DNA from: Thermoflavimicrobium daqui
Lineage (GTDB): Bacteria; Bacillota; Bacilli; Thermoactinomycetales; Thermoactinomycetaceae
DNA length: 45,118 nt
Assembly (NCBI RefSeq): GCF_003313465.1
Contig: NZ_KZ845681.1
Coordinates: 1-45,118 of the forward strand
Direction: 5' to 3'
The translations under genes and the position numbers were made by a program. Shown piece after piece: positions 35,045 through 43,000 of the stretch; positions within the stretch are counted from its first letter, which is position 1, and the number at the start of each line of letters is the position of its first letter. The notes under the pieces were generated by a model that made no database searches, was not told the DNA's origin, and saw only the letters and a program-made list of their open reading frames with translations.

Positions 35045-35458
35045 GTGCGAAGAATAGATGTTGTTTACGCACTAATTTATGACGATCATCAAGAAAAAAT
35101 TTTAATGGTAAAAAATATTAGGCATAATTCATTTGATTTCACTCTTCCAGGGGGTGGCGTGGAGATCGGAGAAACATTGGAGCAGGCTGTTATTCGAGAA
35201 ACCAAAGAAGAAACAGGTTTTCATATTGAAGTAGATGGTATTGTTTCCATAAACGAAGCATTCGTAAAGGCAAAGGGTCACCATGCTGTTTTCTTTACTT
35301 TTTTAGGAAGAATCATTGGCGGAGAAATGAAAATATCATGTCCAGACGAAATTGCAGACATCGTCTGGATGGATCTTCCAACTGCTGATCAATGGTTGAA
35401 AAATGTACCGAATGGTGTTAAATCTACAGCCCCATATCTATTTGAGGGTATTCGTTAA
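35045..35458 (+). CDS. NUDIX hydrolase
   Basis: A 137-residue NUDIX enzyme. The NUDIX box runs from Gly37 to Phe59 with Glu43, Arg51-Glu52 and Glu55-Glu56, all required residues present. It hydrolyses a nucleoside diphosphate linked to another group; the substrate is unknown. GTG 35045 follows GAGAGGAGGGA. It is a single gene between the tRNA and the siderophore locus. Confidence 0.9.
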   Translation: MRRIDVVYALIYDDHQEKILMVKNIRHNSFDFTLPGGGVEIGETLEQAVIRETKEETGFHIEVDGIVSINEAFVKAKGHHAVFFTFLGRIIGGEMKISCPDEIADIVWMDLPTADQWLKNVPNGVKSTAPYLFEGIR

Positions 35459-35570
35459 TAATGATTTTCCTTCATCGAATAGTATATACGGCATGTTGCA
35501 TCATTCGATTGAAAATCCAGATCATCCCTAGAGGAAGTCGCAAATTGTTTATGTGAATCCATATAATTAA

Positions 35571-35619
35571 TAAAAAAACAAGGGTTAACTCGATCTTATG
35601 AGTAACCCTTGTTTGCATT
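35571..35619 (-). terminator. Terminator of the siderophore-binding protein gene
   Basis: AACAAGGGTTA (35577-35587) pairs with TAACCCTTGTT (35603-35613). On the minus strand it is followed by a run of T opposite the A-run at 35572-35578. Confidence 0.85.
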
Positions 35620-36563
35620 TATTTATTGATCACATATTTTTCAATATCATCTAGCATTAGATGAGCTGCTTTGATTCCGCCGGCAGTGGTCCAAATAATA
35701 TCATCCACTTTGTGTACTTTTTTGTTTTTGACCACATTTAGTTTTTGCCAAACAGGATCGCTCATCCATTCTTTTTCAAGATCACTTGCACCTGGTTCCG
35801 CTTCATATAAGAAATAGAATAAAATATCTCCATCTACTTCTGATAGACGCTCTTTGGTAATTTTTTCGATGGCCGAATCCTTGGTTTGTGGTTCCGGACG
35901 TGCAAAGCCGAGTTGTTCAATAATGGAACCAGGGAAAGATTGTTTGTAATAAATGCGAGTTTCTCCTGGGACAAAACGCACTAATGAAATTTTTTGCTTT
36001 AGCTTGTCTCCTGCTTTTTTCTTGATATCTTCGACTCGCTGATCAAACTCTTTGAGTACCTTTTCACCCTCAGCTTTTTTATTGACCGCATCCGCATAGA
36101 GAGGGAGGTTTTTCTGCCAATCGCCACCTAATTTATCAGCAAAAACAGTAGGAGCAATTGAGCTTAGCTCATTATAGACTTTTTCTTGTCTAACTTTATT
36201 ACCGATAATTAAGTCAGGCTTTAGGTTGGTTATCGCTTCGATGTTCGGTTGGTCTTCGGTTCCTACATCTTTAACACCTGTTAAATCTTTTTCCAAATGT
36301 TTATACCAAGTACCATCTTTTTGATAAGCACGTACTGCCCCAACGGGTTTTACTCCAACGGCTAATAATGCCTCGATCCCTTCATTGGTAAGTACAACGA
36401 CGCGTTTGGGTTCCGTAGGTACATCAGTTTTACCCATGCTATGTTGAATGGAGCGAGTAGGTCCTTTTGGTTTGGCTGTTTCTGCAGGAGCGCAACCGAC
36501 AAAGAGTAATAGTGCAGATAAGAATAAAATAAATCCGGTCCATCGCTTATGTATGCTTTTCAT
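35619..36563 (-). CDS. Iron-siderophore ABC transporter substrate-binding lipoprotein
   Basis: A 314-residue FecB/FhuD-type binding protein, lipidated at Cys24 in the LLLFVGC lipobox. The two lobes carry RVVVLTNEGIEALLAVGVKPVG and IEAITNLKPDLIIGNK, common in ferric-siderophore binders. It delivers an iron chelate to the divergently encoded permeases. ATG 36563 has AGGAGG 6 bases upstream; the longer frame to 36701 crosses the promoter and is rejected. Two Fur boxes and a consensus promoter lie upstream. Confidence 0.93.
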   Translation of the reverse strand: MKSIHKRWTGFILFLSALLLFVGCAPAETAKPKGPTRSIQHSMGKTDVPTEPKRVVVLTNEGIEALLAVGVKPVGAVRAYQKDGTWYKHLEKDLTGVKDVGTEDQPNIEAITNLKPDLIIGNKVRQEKVYNELSSIAPTVFADKLGGDWQKNLPLYADAVNKKAEGEKVLKEFDQRVEDIKKKAGDKLKQKISLVRFVPGETRIYYKQSFPGSIIEQLGFARPEPQTKDSAIEKITKERLSEVDGDILFYFLYEAEPGASDLEKEWMSDPVWQKLNVVKNKKVHKVDDIIWTTAGGIKAAHLMLDDIEKYVINK

Positions 36564-36591
36564 GGGTCTCCTCCTATTTATTAGTTGAGAA

Positions 36592-36606
36592 AGAAAATCA
36601 TTCTCT
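36592..36606. promoter_or_regulatory. Fur box 1
   Basis: AGAAAAT-C-ATTCTCT is a 7-1-7 inverted repeat close to the Bacillus Fur consensus TGATAATNATTATCA. It lies just downstream of the minus-strand -10 box, where bound Fur would block the binding-protein gene when iron is high. Confidence 0.7.
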
Positions 36607-36609
36607 TTG

Positions 36610-36638
36610 ATTGTAAAATGACGATTTGTTGCTGTCAA
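36610..36638 (-). promoter_or_regulatory. Promoter of the siderophore-binding protein gene
   Basis: On the minus strand TTGACA (36638-36633) and TACAAT (36615-36610) are separated by 17 bases: a near-consensus sigma-A promoter, flanked by both Fur boxes. Confidence 0.8.
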
Positions 36639-36644
36639 TATAAT

Positions 36645-36659
36645 TGAGAATGAAAATCG
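36645..36659. promoter_or_regulatory. Fur box 2
   Basis: TGAGAAT-G-AAAATCG has a good left half and a weaker right half. It lies upstream of the -35 boxes of both divergent promoters. Confidence 0.6.
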
Positions 36660-36665
36660 CAGTTG

Positions 36666-36695
36666 TTGACATTTTTTTCTGGATGTTTCTATACT
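36666..36695 (+). promoter_or_regulatory. Promoter of the siderophore permease genes
   Basis: TTGACA (36666-36671) and TATACT (36690-36695) have 18-base spacing, 41 bases before the first permease start. It is adjacent to Fur box 2. Confidence 0.8.
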
Positions 36696-36735
36696 AACCA
36701 TAGTTGAATGTACAGAATGGGAGAAGGAGAGACTG

Positions 36736-37734
36736 ATGGGGGTACTACAAAGTAGTAAAACAAAGATCGTAGGAGGCTTTTTGGGAGCTGTTATTTTAGT
36801 TATCTGTATGGGAATGGGAATCGTATTTGGAACGACTCATATTTCTTTACAAACAGTAATTGATTCTTTTACTCATTTTAATGGAAGTCAAGAACATCTT
36901 TTTATCAAAGAAATACGTCTTCCACGTATGATTATTGGAACAGTTGTGGGAATTTGTTTAGGAATTGCTGGAGTATTATTACAAGCTCTGACACGTAATC
37001 CGCTTGCGGACTTAGGGATATTTGGACTTCATGCGGGAGCTTCATTCTTTATTGCTTGTGCTGTTTTCTTTTTCTCTATCTCTTCACTTACTTCATTTAT
37101 TTGGATTGCTTTTTTAGGGGCAACTATCAGTGGACTCATTGTATTTATTATCGGAAAATGGGGTGGTGAGGAAGTTTCATCCCTATATCTAACTTTAGCT
37201 GGAGCTTCGATGGCTGCACTTTTTTCCTCAGCGACCCATGCTATTTTTGTGATCAATCAAAGAGCTTTAGAAGAGGTTTTAGTGTGGATTACAGGCTCTT
37301 TGGCAGACCGGAAACTAAGTATGCTAATGGATGTTTTACCTTATATGATTGTAGCTTGTCTGATCGCTTTTTTGATTAGTAATAAAATCGACACTTTATT
37401 ACTGGGTGAGAAAGTAGCAATGGGACTGGGTCAACGTACCGTATGGTTAAAAATCGTCATGGTTTTTCTAGTGATCCTCTTATCGGCAAGTACGGTTTCA
37501 ATTGCTGGACCAATTAGTTTTGTAGGATTGGTTGCACCTCATTTTGCACGTTATTTTGTAGGAAATACGACACGATGGACTCTTCTTTATAGTGGTATGA
37601 TTGGTGCTATTTTGCTCCTTATCGCTGATATACTAGCTCGGGTGGTAACTGATCAATTTGAACTTCCAGTAGGGATTGTGATGGCAATGATGGCAGCCCC
37701 ATTCTTTATTTTGCTTGCACGAAAGGAGGGTTGA
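36736..37734 (+). CDS. FecCD-type iron-siderophore permease, first subunit
   Basis: A 332-residue BtuC/FecCD permease with about nine to ten membrane segments. Typical pieces are RLPRMIIGTVVGICLGIAGVLLQALTRNPLADLG and, near the end, ISFVGLVAPHFARYFVG, whose loop contacts the ATPase. It pairs with the next gene as a heterodimer. AAGGAGAG precedes ATG 36736. No ATPase gene follows, so the pair must borrow one. Confidence 0.94.
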   Translation: MGVLQSSKTKIVGGFLGAVILVICMGMGIVFGTTHISLQTVIDSFTHFNGSQEHLFIKEIRLPRMIIGTVVGICLGIAGVLLQALTRNPLADLGIFGLHAGASFFIACAVFFFSISSLTSFIWIAFLGATISGLIVFIIGKWGGEEVSSLYLTLAGASMAALFSSATHAIFVINQRALEEVLVWITGSLADRKLSMLMDVLPYMIVACLIAFLISNKIDTLLLGEKVAMGLGQRTVWLKIVMVFLVILLSASTVSIAGPISFVGLVAPHFARYFVGNTTRWTLLYSGMIGAILLLIADILARVVTDQFELPVGIVMAMMAAPFFILLARKEG

Positions 37735-37739
37735 TAAGA

Positions 37740-38789
37740 ATGAGCAGATGGAAGGTGATCCGTAGTAAACAACCTTTCTTTTCTTGGCTTATAGATCGTA
37801 GGGCACTCCGATGGTTGTTTTTATTTATAGTCATTGCATGGATTACTTTTGTCATAAGTGTTGGAGTGGGCGCTGAATATATTGCGCCTTGGAATGTACT
37901 TAAGTCGATTTTCGGTGCCGGGGAAGCAAGTGAAACGTTGATTGTTATGAAATTTCGGCTGCCACGTATTTTAACCTCCTTTTTAGTAGGAGCAGCTTTA
38001 GCTGGAGCAGGAGCTCTATTACAGGCAGTAATCCGAAATCCGCTCGCTTCTCCTGATTTAATCGGTATTACGAGTGGGGCTTCTGTTTCAGCTGTTTTCT
38101 TTTTAGTATTTCTTGAGCAAGTCAGCATTCAATATTTACCATTGGTTGCAATCATTGGAGCTATTCTTGTTACGTTCCTACTGTACTTCTTAGCGTGGAA
38201 AAAAGGGGTTTCTCCAATCCGTTTAGTATTAGTAGGAATTGGTATTCACGCTTTTATGCAAGCAGGTACACAATTGTTACTAGTTATGACTCCCATCATT
38301 CATAATATAGCTAAAGCACACTTATGGTTAACAGGAACCGTTTATGGTTCTGGCTGGCCAGAAGTGACGATGATGTCCATTTGGTTATTGGTGTTAATTC
38401 CCATCACCATTTGGATCATTCCTAAGGCTAATATGCAGTTATTTCATGATGATTTGGCGATTTCTCTGGGAAGCAAAGTAGAGCAAACAAGATGGATCCT
38501 ATTATTATTGGTGGCAGCATATACGGGTGTAGCTGTTTCGATGGGAGGACCGATTGTTTTTATTGGTCTCATTGCCCCGCATATCGCTCGGCGTTTAGTT
38601 GGTCCTTTTCTAGGTATGTTATTCCCGTTAAGCTTGGTGACTGGTGGATTGATTGTGATGATTGCAGATTTAATTGCACGGTCGGCTTTTTATCCACTCG
38701 ACTTGCCGGTTGGAATTTTCACTTCACTGATCGGGGTCCCTTTCTTCCTTTATTTACTTCGGAAGGTGGGTAAGGTGAAGAAGGTGTAA
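37740..38789 (+). CDS. FecCD-type iron-siderophore permease, second subunit
   Basis: A 349-residue partner permease with the same layout: RLPRILTSFLVGAALAGAG, RNPLASPDLIG and IVFIGLIAPHIARRLVG. ATG 37740 has GGAGGG 9 bases upstream; an in-frame TTG at 37731 touches that site and is rejected. It begins 5 bases after the first permease stop. Its terminator follows at 38840. Confidence 0.94.
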   Translation: MSRWKVIRSKQPFFSWLIDRRALRWLFLFIVIAWITFVISVGVGAEYIAPWNVLKSIFGAGEASETLIVMKFRLPRILTSFLVGAALAGAGALLQAVIRNPLASPDLIGITSGASVSAVFFLVFLEQVSIQYLPLVAIIGAILVTFLLYFLAWKKGVSPIRLVLVGIGIHAFMQAGTQLLLVMTPIIHNIAKAHLWLTGTVYGSGWPEVTMMSIWLLVLIPITIWIIPKANMQLFHDDLAISLGSKVEQTRWILLLLVAAYTGVAVSMGGPIVFIGLIAPHIARRLVGPFLGMLFPLSLVTGGLIVMIADLIARSAFYPLDLPVGIFTSLIGVPFFLYLLRKVGKVKKV

Positions 38790-38839
38790 GATCAGGCTAG
38801 AACCTATTATCAGAGAAAAAATAGAATCAATTTGCTTAG

Positions 38840-38884
38840 CCAAGCGACACCTAAGAAAATGCGATGGTGTCGCTTGGTTAATAT
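38840..38884 (+). terminator. Hairpin terminator after the permeases
   Basis: CCAAGCGACACC (38840-38851) pairs perfectly with GGTGTCGCTTGG (38866-38877), followed by TTAATAT. The 12-bp stem is strong although the T-run is short. Confidence 0.7.
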
Positions 38885-39051
38885 ATCGTTATAGAAAAAT
38901 ACTCCTTTCCTTCTGGAAGAAGGACTTAAGCTTTTCTAATAAAAATATTTATAAACTAATCTATATATGATTTCATTCAAAGGAGGGAATAATAATCTTA
39001 AAAATAAAAAAATACCCTTTTTTACCAAAACAATGGTCGCTGGAGTGGCGA

Positions 39052-40638
39052 ATGATTTGGTGGATCTCTCTTTTATTGTTTGGCATTATTATATTCCTAG
39101 GGAGTTCTTTTTATTTTATCTTGATAAGTCATATTGAAAATCAGGTTGGAAAAAGAGCTCTAAGCGTAGCACAAACTTTGTCAGAAATCCCAGAGTTACG
39201 TCAAGCATTTCAGACAGAGGAGCCAAGTAAAATCATTCAGCCGCTTGCTGAACGGATTCGAAAAAAAACAGATGCCGAGTTTATAGTCGTAGGTAATAAA
39301 CAGGGAATTCGTTATGCGCATCCTGTGCCTAATCGGTTAGGTAAGAAAATGGTAGGTGGAGATAATTCTCCTGTCTTGACAAAAGGTGTTTCGTATATAT
39401 CGAAAGCAGTTGGCAGTTTGGGACCATCTGTAAGAGGAAAAGTTCCTGTCATTAGTGATCAAGGAGAGATTGTAGGTGTTATCTCGGTCGGATTTTTAAT
39501 AAGTGATATTCAACAGCTTTCGCAAACTTATTTAAAACAAATCATGATAATTATCTTTATTTTATTTTTCATGGGGATCATGGGTGCTATTGTTCTAGCA
39601 AAGTATATCAAGCGTGCTATTTTTGGCTTAGAACCTGAAGAGATCTCTGCTCTTTATAAAGAGAGGAATGCTGTGATCGAGTCTGTTCGTGAGGGGATTA
39701 TTGTTGTTAATCAAACAGGTCATATTTCGTTAGTCAATCACTCTGCTCTAGAAATATTAGATCTTCCACCCCAACAGTTAGCTATTGGTAAGCCAATCCA
39801 ATTGCTCTTACCACGCACTCGTTTATTAGAAGTATTAAGCAATGGAGAAGCTGAATTAGATCGGGAGGTATGTTTATTTGGGAAACAGATTGTGGTCAAT
39901 CGTTTACCAATTCGAAACGAAATGAACAAAGTAATCGGTGTCGTAGCTAGCTTTCGCTTAAAATCAGAGATGGATAAGCTAAATCAAGAACTATCTCAAG
40001 TGAAACAATTTGTCGAAGCATTACGTGCACAAACACATGAATTTAAGAACACCCTATATACCATTTCAGGTTTAATTCAACTCGAATCTTATCAAGAGGC
40101 AATTGAACTGATCACATTGGAAAGTAAGATTCATGAAGATCAAATCACATGGGTGATGGAGAAATTCGCTGATCCATGGATGGGAGCGATCCTAATCGGT
40201 TTCTATAATCGAGCGCGAGAGTTAAAGATCCATTTTATGATTGATCCAGAAAGTAGCATCGAGACCATTCCTAAGCATATCCCTCACTCTACGATTGTTT
40301 CTATACTAGGTAATTTGGTTACCAATGCATTTGAAGCAGTTCAAGATCAAGAAGAGACAAACAGAAAAGTAAAGCTGTTTATCACCGATATTGGTGATTC
40401 ATTATGGTTTGAAGTTGAAGATAGTGGTGGTGGGGTTTCTGAGGAAATAATCCCGGCTATTTTTCAGCAAGGTTTTTCTACCAAAAAAGGGATAGAAGGG
40501 CAACAAAGAGGATTCGGCCTTGCTAAAGTCAAACAGCTCACAACTGAGTTAGGAGGAACAATTACAATCGAAAAAGGCGAATGGGAAGGAGCTCTTTTTT
40601 CCGTCACTTTACCCAAACGAGGAGATGAAACGAAGTGA
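39052..40638 (+). CDS. CitA/DcuS-type sensor histidine kinase
   Basis: A 528-residue kinase counted from ATG 39052: membrane segment (4-25), extracytoplasmic PAS-like ligand domain (about 30-160, with RYAHPVPNRLGKKMVGGD), second membrane segment (163-183), cytoplasmic PAS (about 203-305), and His329 in RAQTHEFKN with HATPase boxes. This family senses di- and tricarboxylates. It overlaps its regulator gene and lies before tctCBA. The frame continues upstream to a perfect AGGAGGG (38981-38987) with only ATA/ATC codons near it, so the true start may be non-standard around 38992-38995. Confidence 0.92.
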   Translation: MIWWISLLLFGIIIFLGSSFYFILISHIENQVGKRALSVAQTLSEIPELRQAFQTEEPSKIIQPLAERIRKKTDAEFIVVGNKQGIRYAHPVPNRLGKKMVGGDNSPVLTKGVSYISKAVGSLGPSVRGKVPVISDQGEIVGVISVGFLISDIQQLSQTYLKQIMIIIFILFFMGIMGAIVLAKYIKRAIFGLEPEEISALYKERNAVIESVREGIIVVNQTGHISLVNHSALEILDLPPQQLAIGKPIQLLLPRTRLLEVLSNGEAELDREVCLFGKQIVVNRLPIRNEMNKVIGVVASFRLKSEMDKLNQELSQVKQFVEALRAQTHEFKNTLYTISGLIQLESYQEAIELITLESKIHEDQITWVMEKFADPWMGAILIGFYNRARELKIHFMIDPESSIETIPKHIPHSTIVSILGNLVTNAFEAVQDQEETNRKVKLFITDIGDSLWFEVEDSGGGVSEEIIPAIFQQGFSTKKGIEGQQRGFGLAKVKQLTTELGGTITIEKGEWEGALFSVTLPKRGDETK

Positions 40639-41327
40639 TTGAAGTTTTAATTGTAGAAGATGATTGGCGTGTTTCTGAAATTAATCGGCGTTTTATAGAG
40701 AAAATCGAAGGCTATCAAATTGTAGGAATTGCTAATAATGGTGAGGAAGCGAAAGAGTTTCTCGAAGTGATGAAGCCACAGTTAGTACTATTAGATATTT
40801 ATTTACCTGATATGAAAGGAATTGAGTTAGTTTGGTATATTCGTCGTTTTTTCAAAAAGACAGATATTATTATGATTACGGCTGCGGGAGAAATAGAGAC
40901 TGTACAAGAATCGATCCGAGGAGGAGTATTTGATTACCTAGTAAAACCAATCCGCTTTGATCGATTTAAGAGAAGTATGGAAAATTACCGTGAACATTTA
41001 AACACTCTATCTATGTATAAAAAATTAGACCAAAAACAATTAGATCAAATCTTATGGCGAAAAGAAGAAATGAATAAAACATCTTATGAGCCTGTTCTAC
41101 CAAAAGGAATTGATCCGATTACACTAGAAAAGGTAGTACAGATTGTTGGTCAGTATAAAGAAAATGGCTTAACAGCGGAAAGCGTAGGGGTCAAAATGGG
41201 AGCTAGTCGAACAACAGCGAGACGTTACTTGGAATATCTTGTATCCATACACCGCCTAAAAGCAGATCTTTTATATGGTTCTATTGGTCGTCCTGAACGA
41301 AGATACTATCCTGTGGATCATTCATAA
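40635..41327 (+). CDS. CitB/DcuR-type response regulator
   Basis: A 230-residue regulator with a CheY-like receiver (Asp54 in VLLDIYLPD, Lys in YLVKP) and a C-terminal HTH domain with LTAESVGVKMGASRTTARRYLEYL. GTG 40635 overlaps the kinase stop, so the two are coupled. It probably activates tctCBA downstream in response to a tricarboxylate. A terminator at 41413 separates it from tctC. Confidence 0.93.
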   Translation: MIEVLIVEDDWRVSEINRRFIEKIEGYQIVGIANNGEEAKEFLEVMKPQLVLLDIYLPDMKGIELVWYIRRFFKKTDIIMITAAGEIETVQESIRGGVFDYLVKPIRFDRFKRSMENYREHLNTLSMYKKLDQKQLDQILWRKEEMNKTSYEPVLPKGIDPITLEKVVQIVGQYKENGLTAESVGVKMGASRTTARRYLEYLVSIHRLKADLLYGSIGRPERRYYPVDHS

Positions 41328-41335
41328 ACAAAATA

Positions 41336-41404
41336 AACAAAATGAACTTTATGTTGTTTATTATTATTATTTATAAAAAATTTATTTTATTTGCTCATTT
41401 TGTT
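41336..41404. promoter_or_regulatory. 10-bp inverted repeat before tctC, candidate regulator-binding site
   Basis: AACAAAATGA (41336-41345) is repeated in inverted form as TCATTTTGTT (41395-41404), flanking a very AT-rich stretch of about 50 bases. Position between the regulator gene and the transporter operon it likely controls suggests DNA binding by the regulator; alternatively it forms a weak long-range RNA hairpin. Confidence 0.4.
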
Positions 41405-41412
41405 ACAGTTAA

Positions 41413-41437
41413 GGCAGGAATTAATCCTGTCTTTTTT
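41413..41437 (+). terminator. Terminator or attenuator before tctC
   Basis: GGCAGGA (41413-41419) pairs with TCCTGTC (41425-41431), one G-T pair, followed by six T. It ends the regulator transcript or attenuates tct. Confidence 0.7.
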
Positions 41438-41467
41438 ATGTAAGCGTTCTCAATAGGAGGGAGTATA

Positions 41468-42478
41468 TTGAAAAAATTATTAGCTGTTTTTTTATCTAGT
41501 ATGCTAGCCGTTGGAATAGCTGCATGTAGTCAAAAACCTAACTTCGGAAATAGTGGGAAGGGATATCCTGACAAGCCAATAACAATCGTTGCTCCTTCAG
41601 GTGCTGGAGGAGGGTGGGATCAAACTGCCCGTTCACTCACAAAAGTTTTACAAGAAACTAAGTTAGTCAATCAAGCCATTTCTGTAGAAAACAGACCTGG
41701 AGGTGGGGGAGCAGTATTCTTAGCAGAATATGCCACCCAAGAAAAGGAGAATTCATATAAGTTATTTGTCAATTCACCTCCGATTTTGATTAATCATTTG
41801 AAAAAAGAAGGAAATAGCCCATTCGGAATCAAGGATGTGACTCCTCTTGCCCAGATGTTTAAAGATTATGGAGCTATCGTAGTAAAAGCAGATTCACCTA
41901 TTAAAGATTTATCATCTGTACTAAAAGAACTAAAAGAGAATCCGCAAAAATATACATTAGCTGGAGGATCAGCTCCTGGCTCTATGGACCATCTGATCGC
42001 TGTATTGCCAGCATTTAAATCTGGGGTTGATATTAAAAAGTTAAAGTATATATCTTATGATGGCGGAGGAGAAGCAATGGCTTCTTTATTAGGTGGAAAT
42101 GCCGATATCATCGCTACCGATGTTTCAGGAGCCCTAGAATATAAAAAGTCAGGAAAAGTTCGCATTTTAGCTGTGACTGCACCTGAGCGGTTACTTGGTG
42201 ACATTAAAGATGTACCTACTTTGAAAGAAGTAGGGTTAAAAGATACAGAATTCATCATCTGGCGGGGTGTTTTTGGGCCCAAAGAAATGTCAGCAGAAGC
42301 GAAGAGGTTTTGGGAAGAGAAACTGAAAGCTCTCTCAAAAAAAGAAGAATGGAAAAAAGAGCTCCAAGCGAAAGGATGGATTAGTGAGTATAAAGGATCT
42401 GCTGAGTTTACCACATTCCTAAAGCAACAAGAAGTCCAGGTTCAAGAGTTGCTCAAAGCATTAAGTATGAGTAGATAA
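41468..42478 (+). CDS. tctC: Tripartite tricarboxylate transporter substrate-binding lipoprotein
   Basis: A 336-residue TctC/BugT-family binding protein. The lipobox AVGIAAC puts lipidated Cys at position 20. YPDKPITIVAPSGAGGGWDQTAR is the family's ligand-binding opening, followed by a PGGGGAVFLAEYA motif. It captures citrate or another carboxylate for TctAB. TTG 41468 follows AGGAGGG by 6 bases. It is the first gene of tctCBA. Confidence 0.94.
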   Translation: MKKLLAVFLSSMLAVGIAACSQKPNFGNSGKGYPDKPITIVAPSGAGGGWDQTARSLTKVLQETKLVNQAISVENRPGGGGAVFLAEYATQEKENSYKLFVNSPPILINHLKKEGNSPFGIKDVTPLAQMFKDYGAIVVKADSPIKDLSSVLKELKENPQKYTLAGGSAPGSMDHLIAVLPAFKSGVDIKKLKYISYDGGGEAMASLLGGNADIIATDVSGALEYKKSGKVRILAVTAPERLLGDIKDVPTLKEVGLKDTEFIIWRGVFGPKEMSAEAKRFWEEKLKALSKKEEWKKELQAKGWISEYKGSAEFTTFLKQQEVQVQELLKALSMSR

Positions 42479-42523
42479 AAGGGAGAAAAAGACTCTTCTT
42501 TTATGAGTAACTGGAGGTGTAAT

Positions 42524-42970
42524 ATGAGTCGCTCTTTTGATCGGATTGCAAGTGTTTTATTTTTGATGGTTGGTGCGTTTTTCATTGTTGAAAGCCAGAA
42601 GCTTTCTTCGTCTGCTTATGGTAGTAGAGTGGGACCAGAGCTATTTCCGATGGGATTGGGGATATTACTTATTTTACTAAGTATTCTTTTGATTTATAAA
42701 ACCTTTCGCTATTCAAAAGAAGAAAAGAAAGTAACTCCAGTGGATGTTAAACGTTTTTTGATTATTTTCATAGCTACCCTATTATATGCTTTACTACTAG
42801 AGTTAATGGGGTATGTTTTATCTACCTTTATCTTTTTAACAGTGGCTTTTCAAACCATGGAGAAAGGAAAGTTGTGGTTAAGTATTTTAATCTCTGGTGC
42901 CTTTTCTCTGGGAGTCTACTATCTTTATGTCGAAGTTTTAAAAGGAACTTTACCTGCTTTTCCGTTTTAG
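42524..42970 (+). CDS. tctB: Tripartite tricarboxylate transporter small membrane subunit
   Basis: A 148-residue TctB protein with four membrane segments. SRVGPELFPMGLGILLILLS is the typical first-half motif. ATG 42524 has GGAGG 6 bases before it; an upstream in-frame ATG at 42503 has none. It forms the membrane complex with TctA. Confidence 0.92.
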   Translation: MSRSFDRIASVLFLMVGAFFIVESQKLSSSAYGSRVGPELFPMGLGILLILLSILLIYKTFRYSKEEKKVTPVDVKRFLIIFIATLLYALLLELMGYVLSTFIFLTVAFQTMEKGKLWLSILISGAFSLGVYYLYVEVLKGTLPAFPF

Positions 42971-43000
42971 AGCGGGGTGTAGTAAAGGGGGTGGAATGAA

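Noticed and set aside
37706-38128. 140-codon minus-strand frame opposite the permease
   Set aside because: A shadow of the FecCD coding frame; its Ala/Pro/Ser-rich composition is typical of antisense to membrane proteins.
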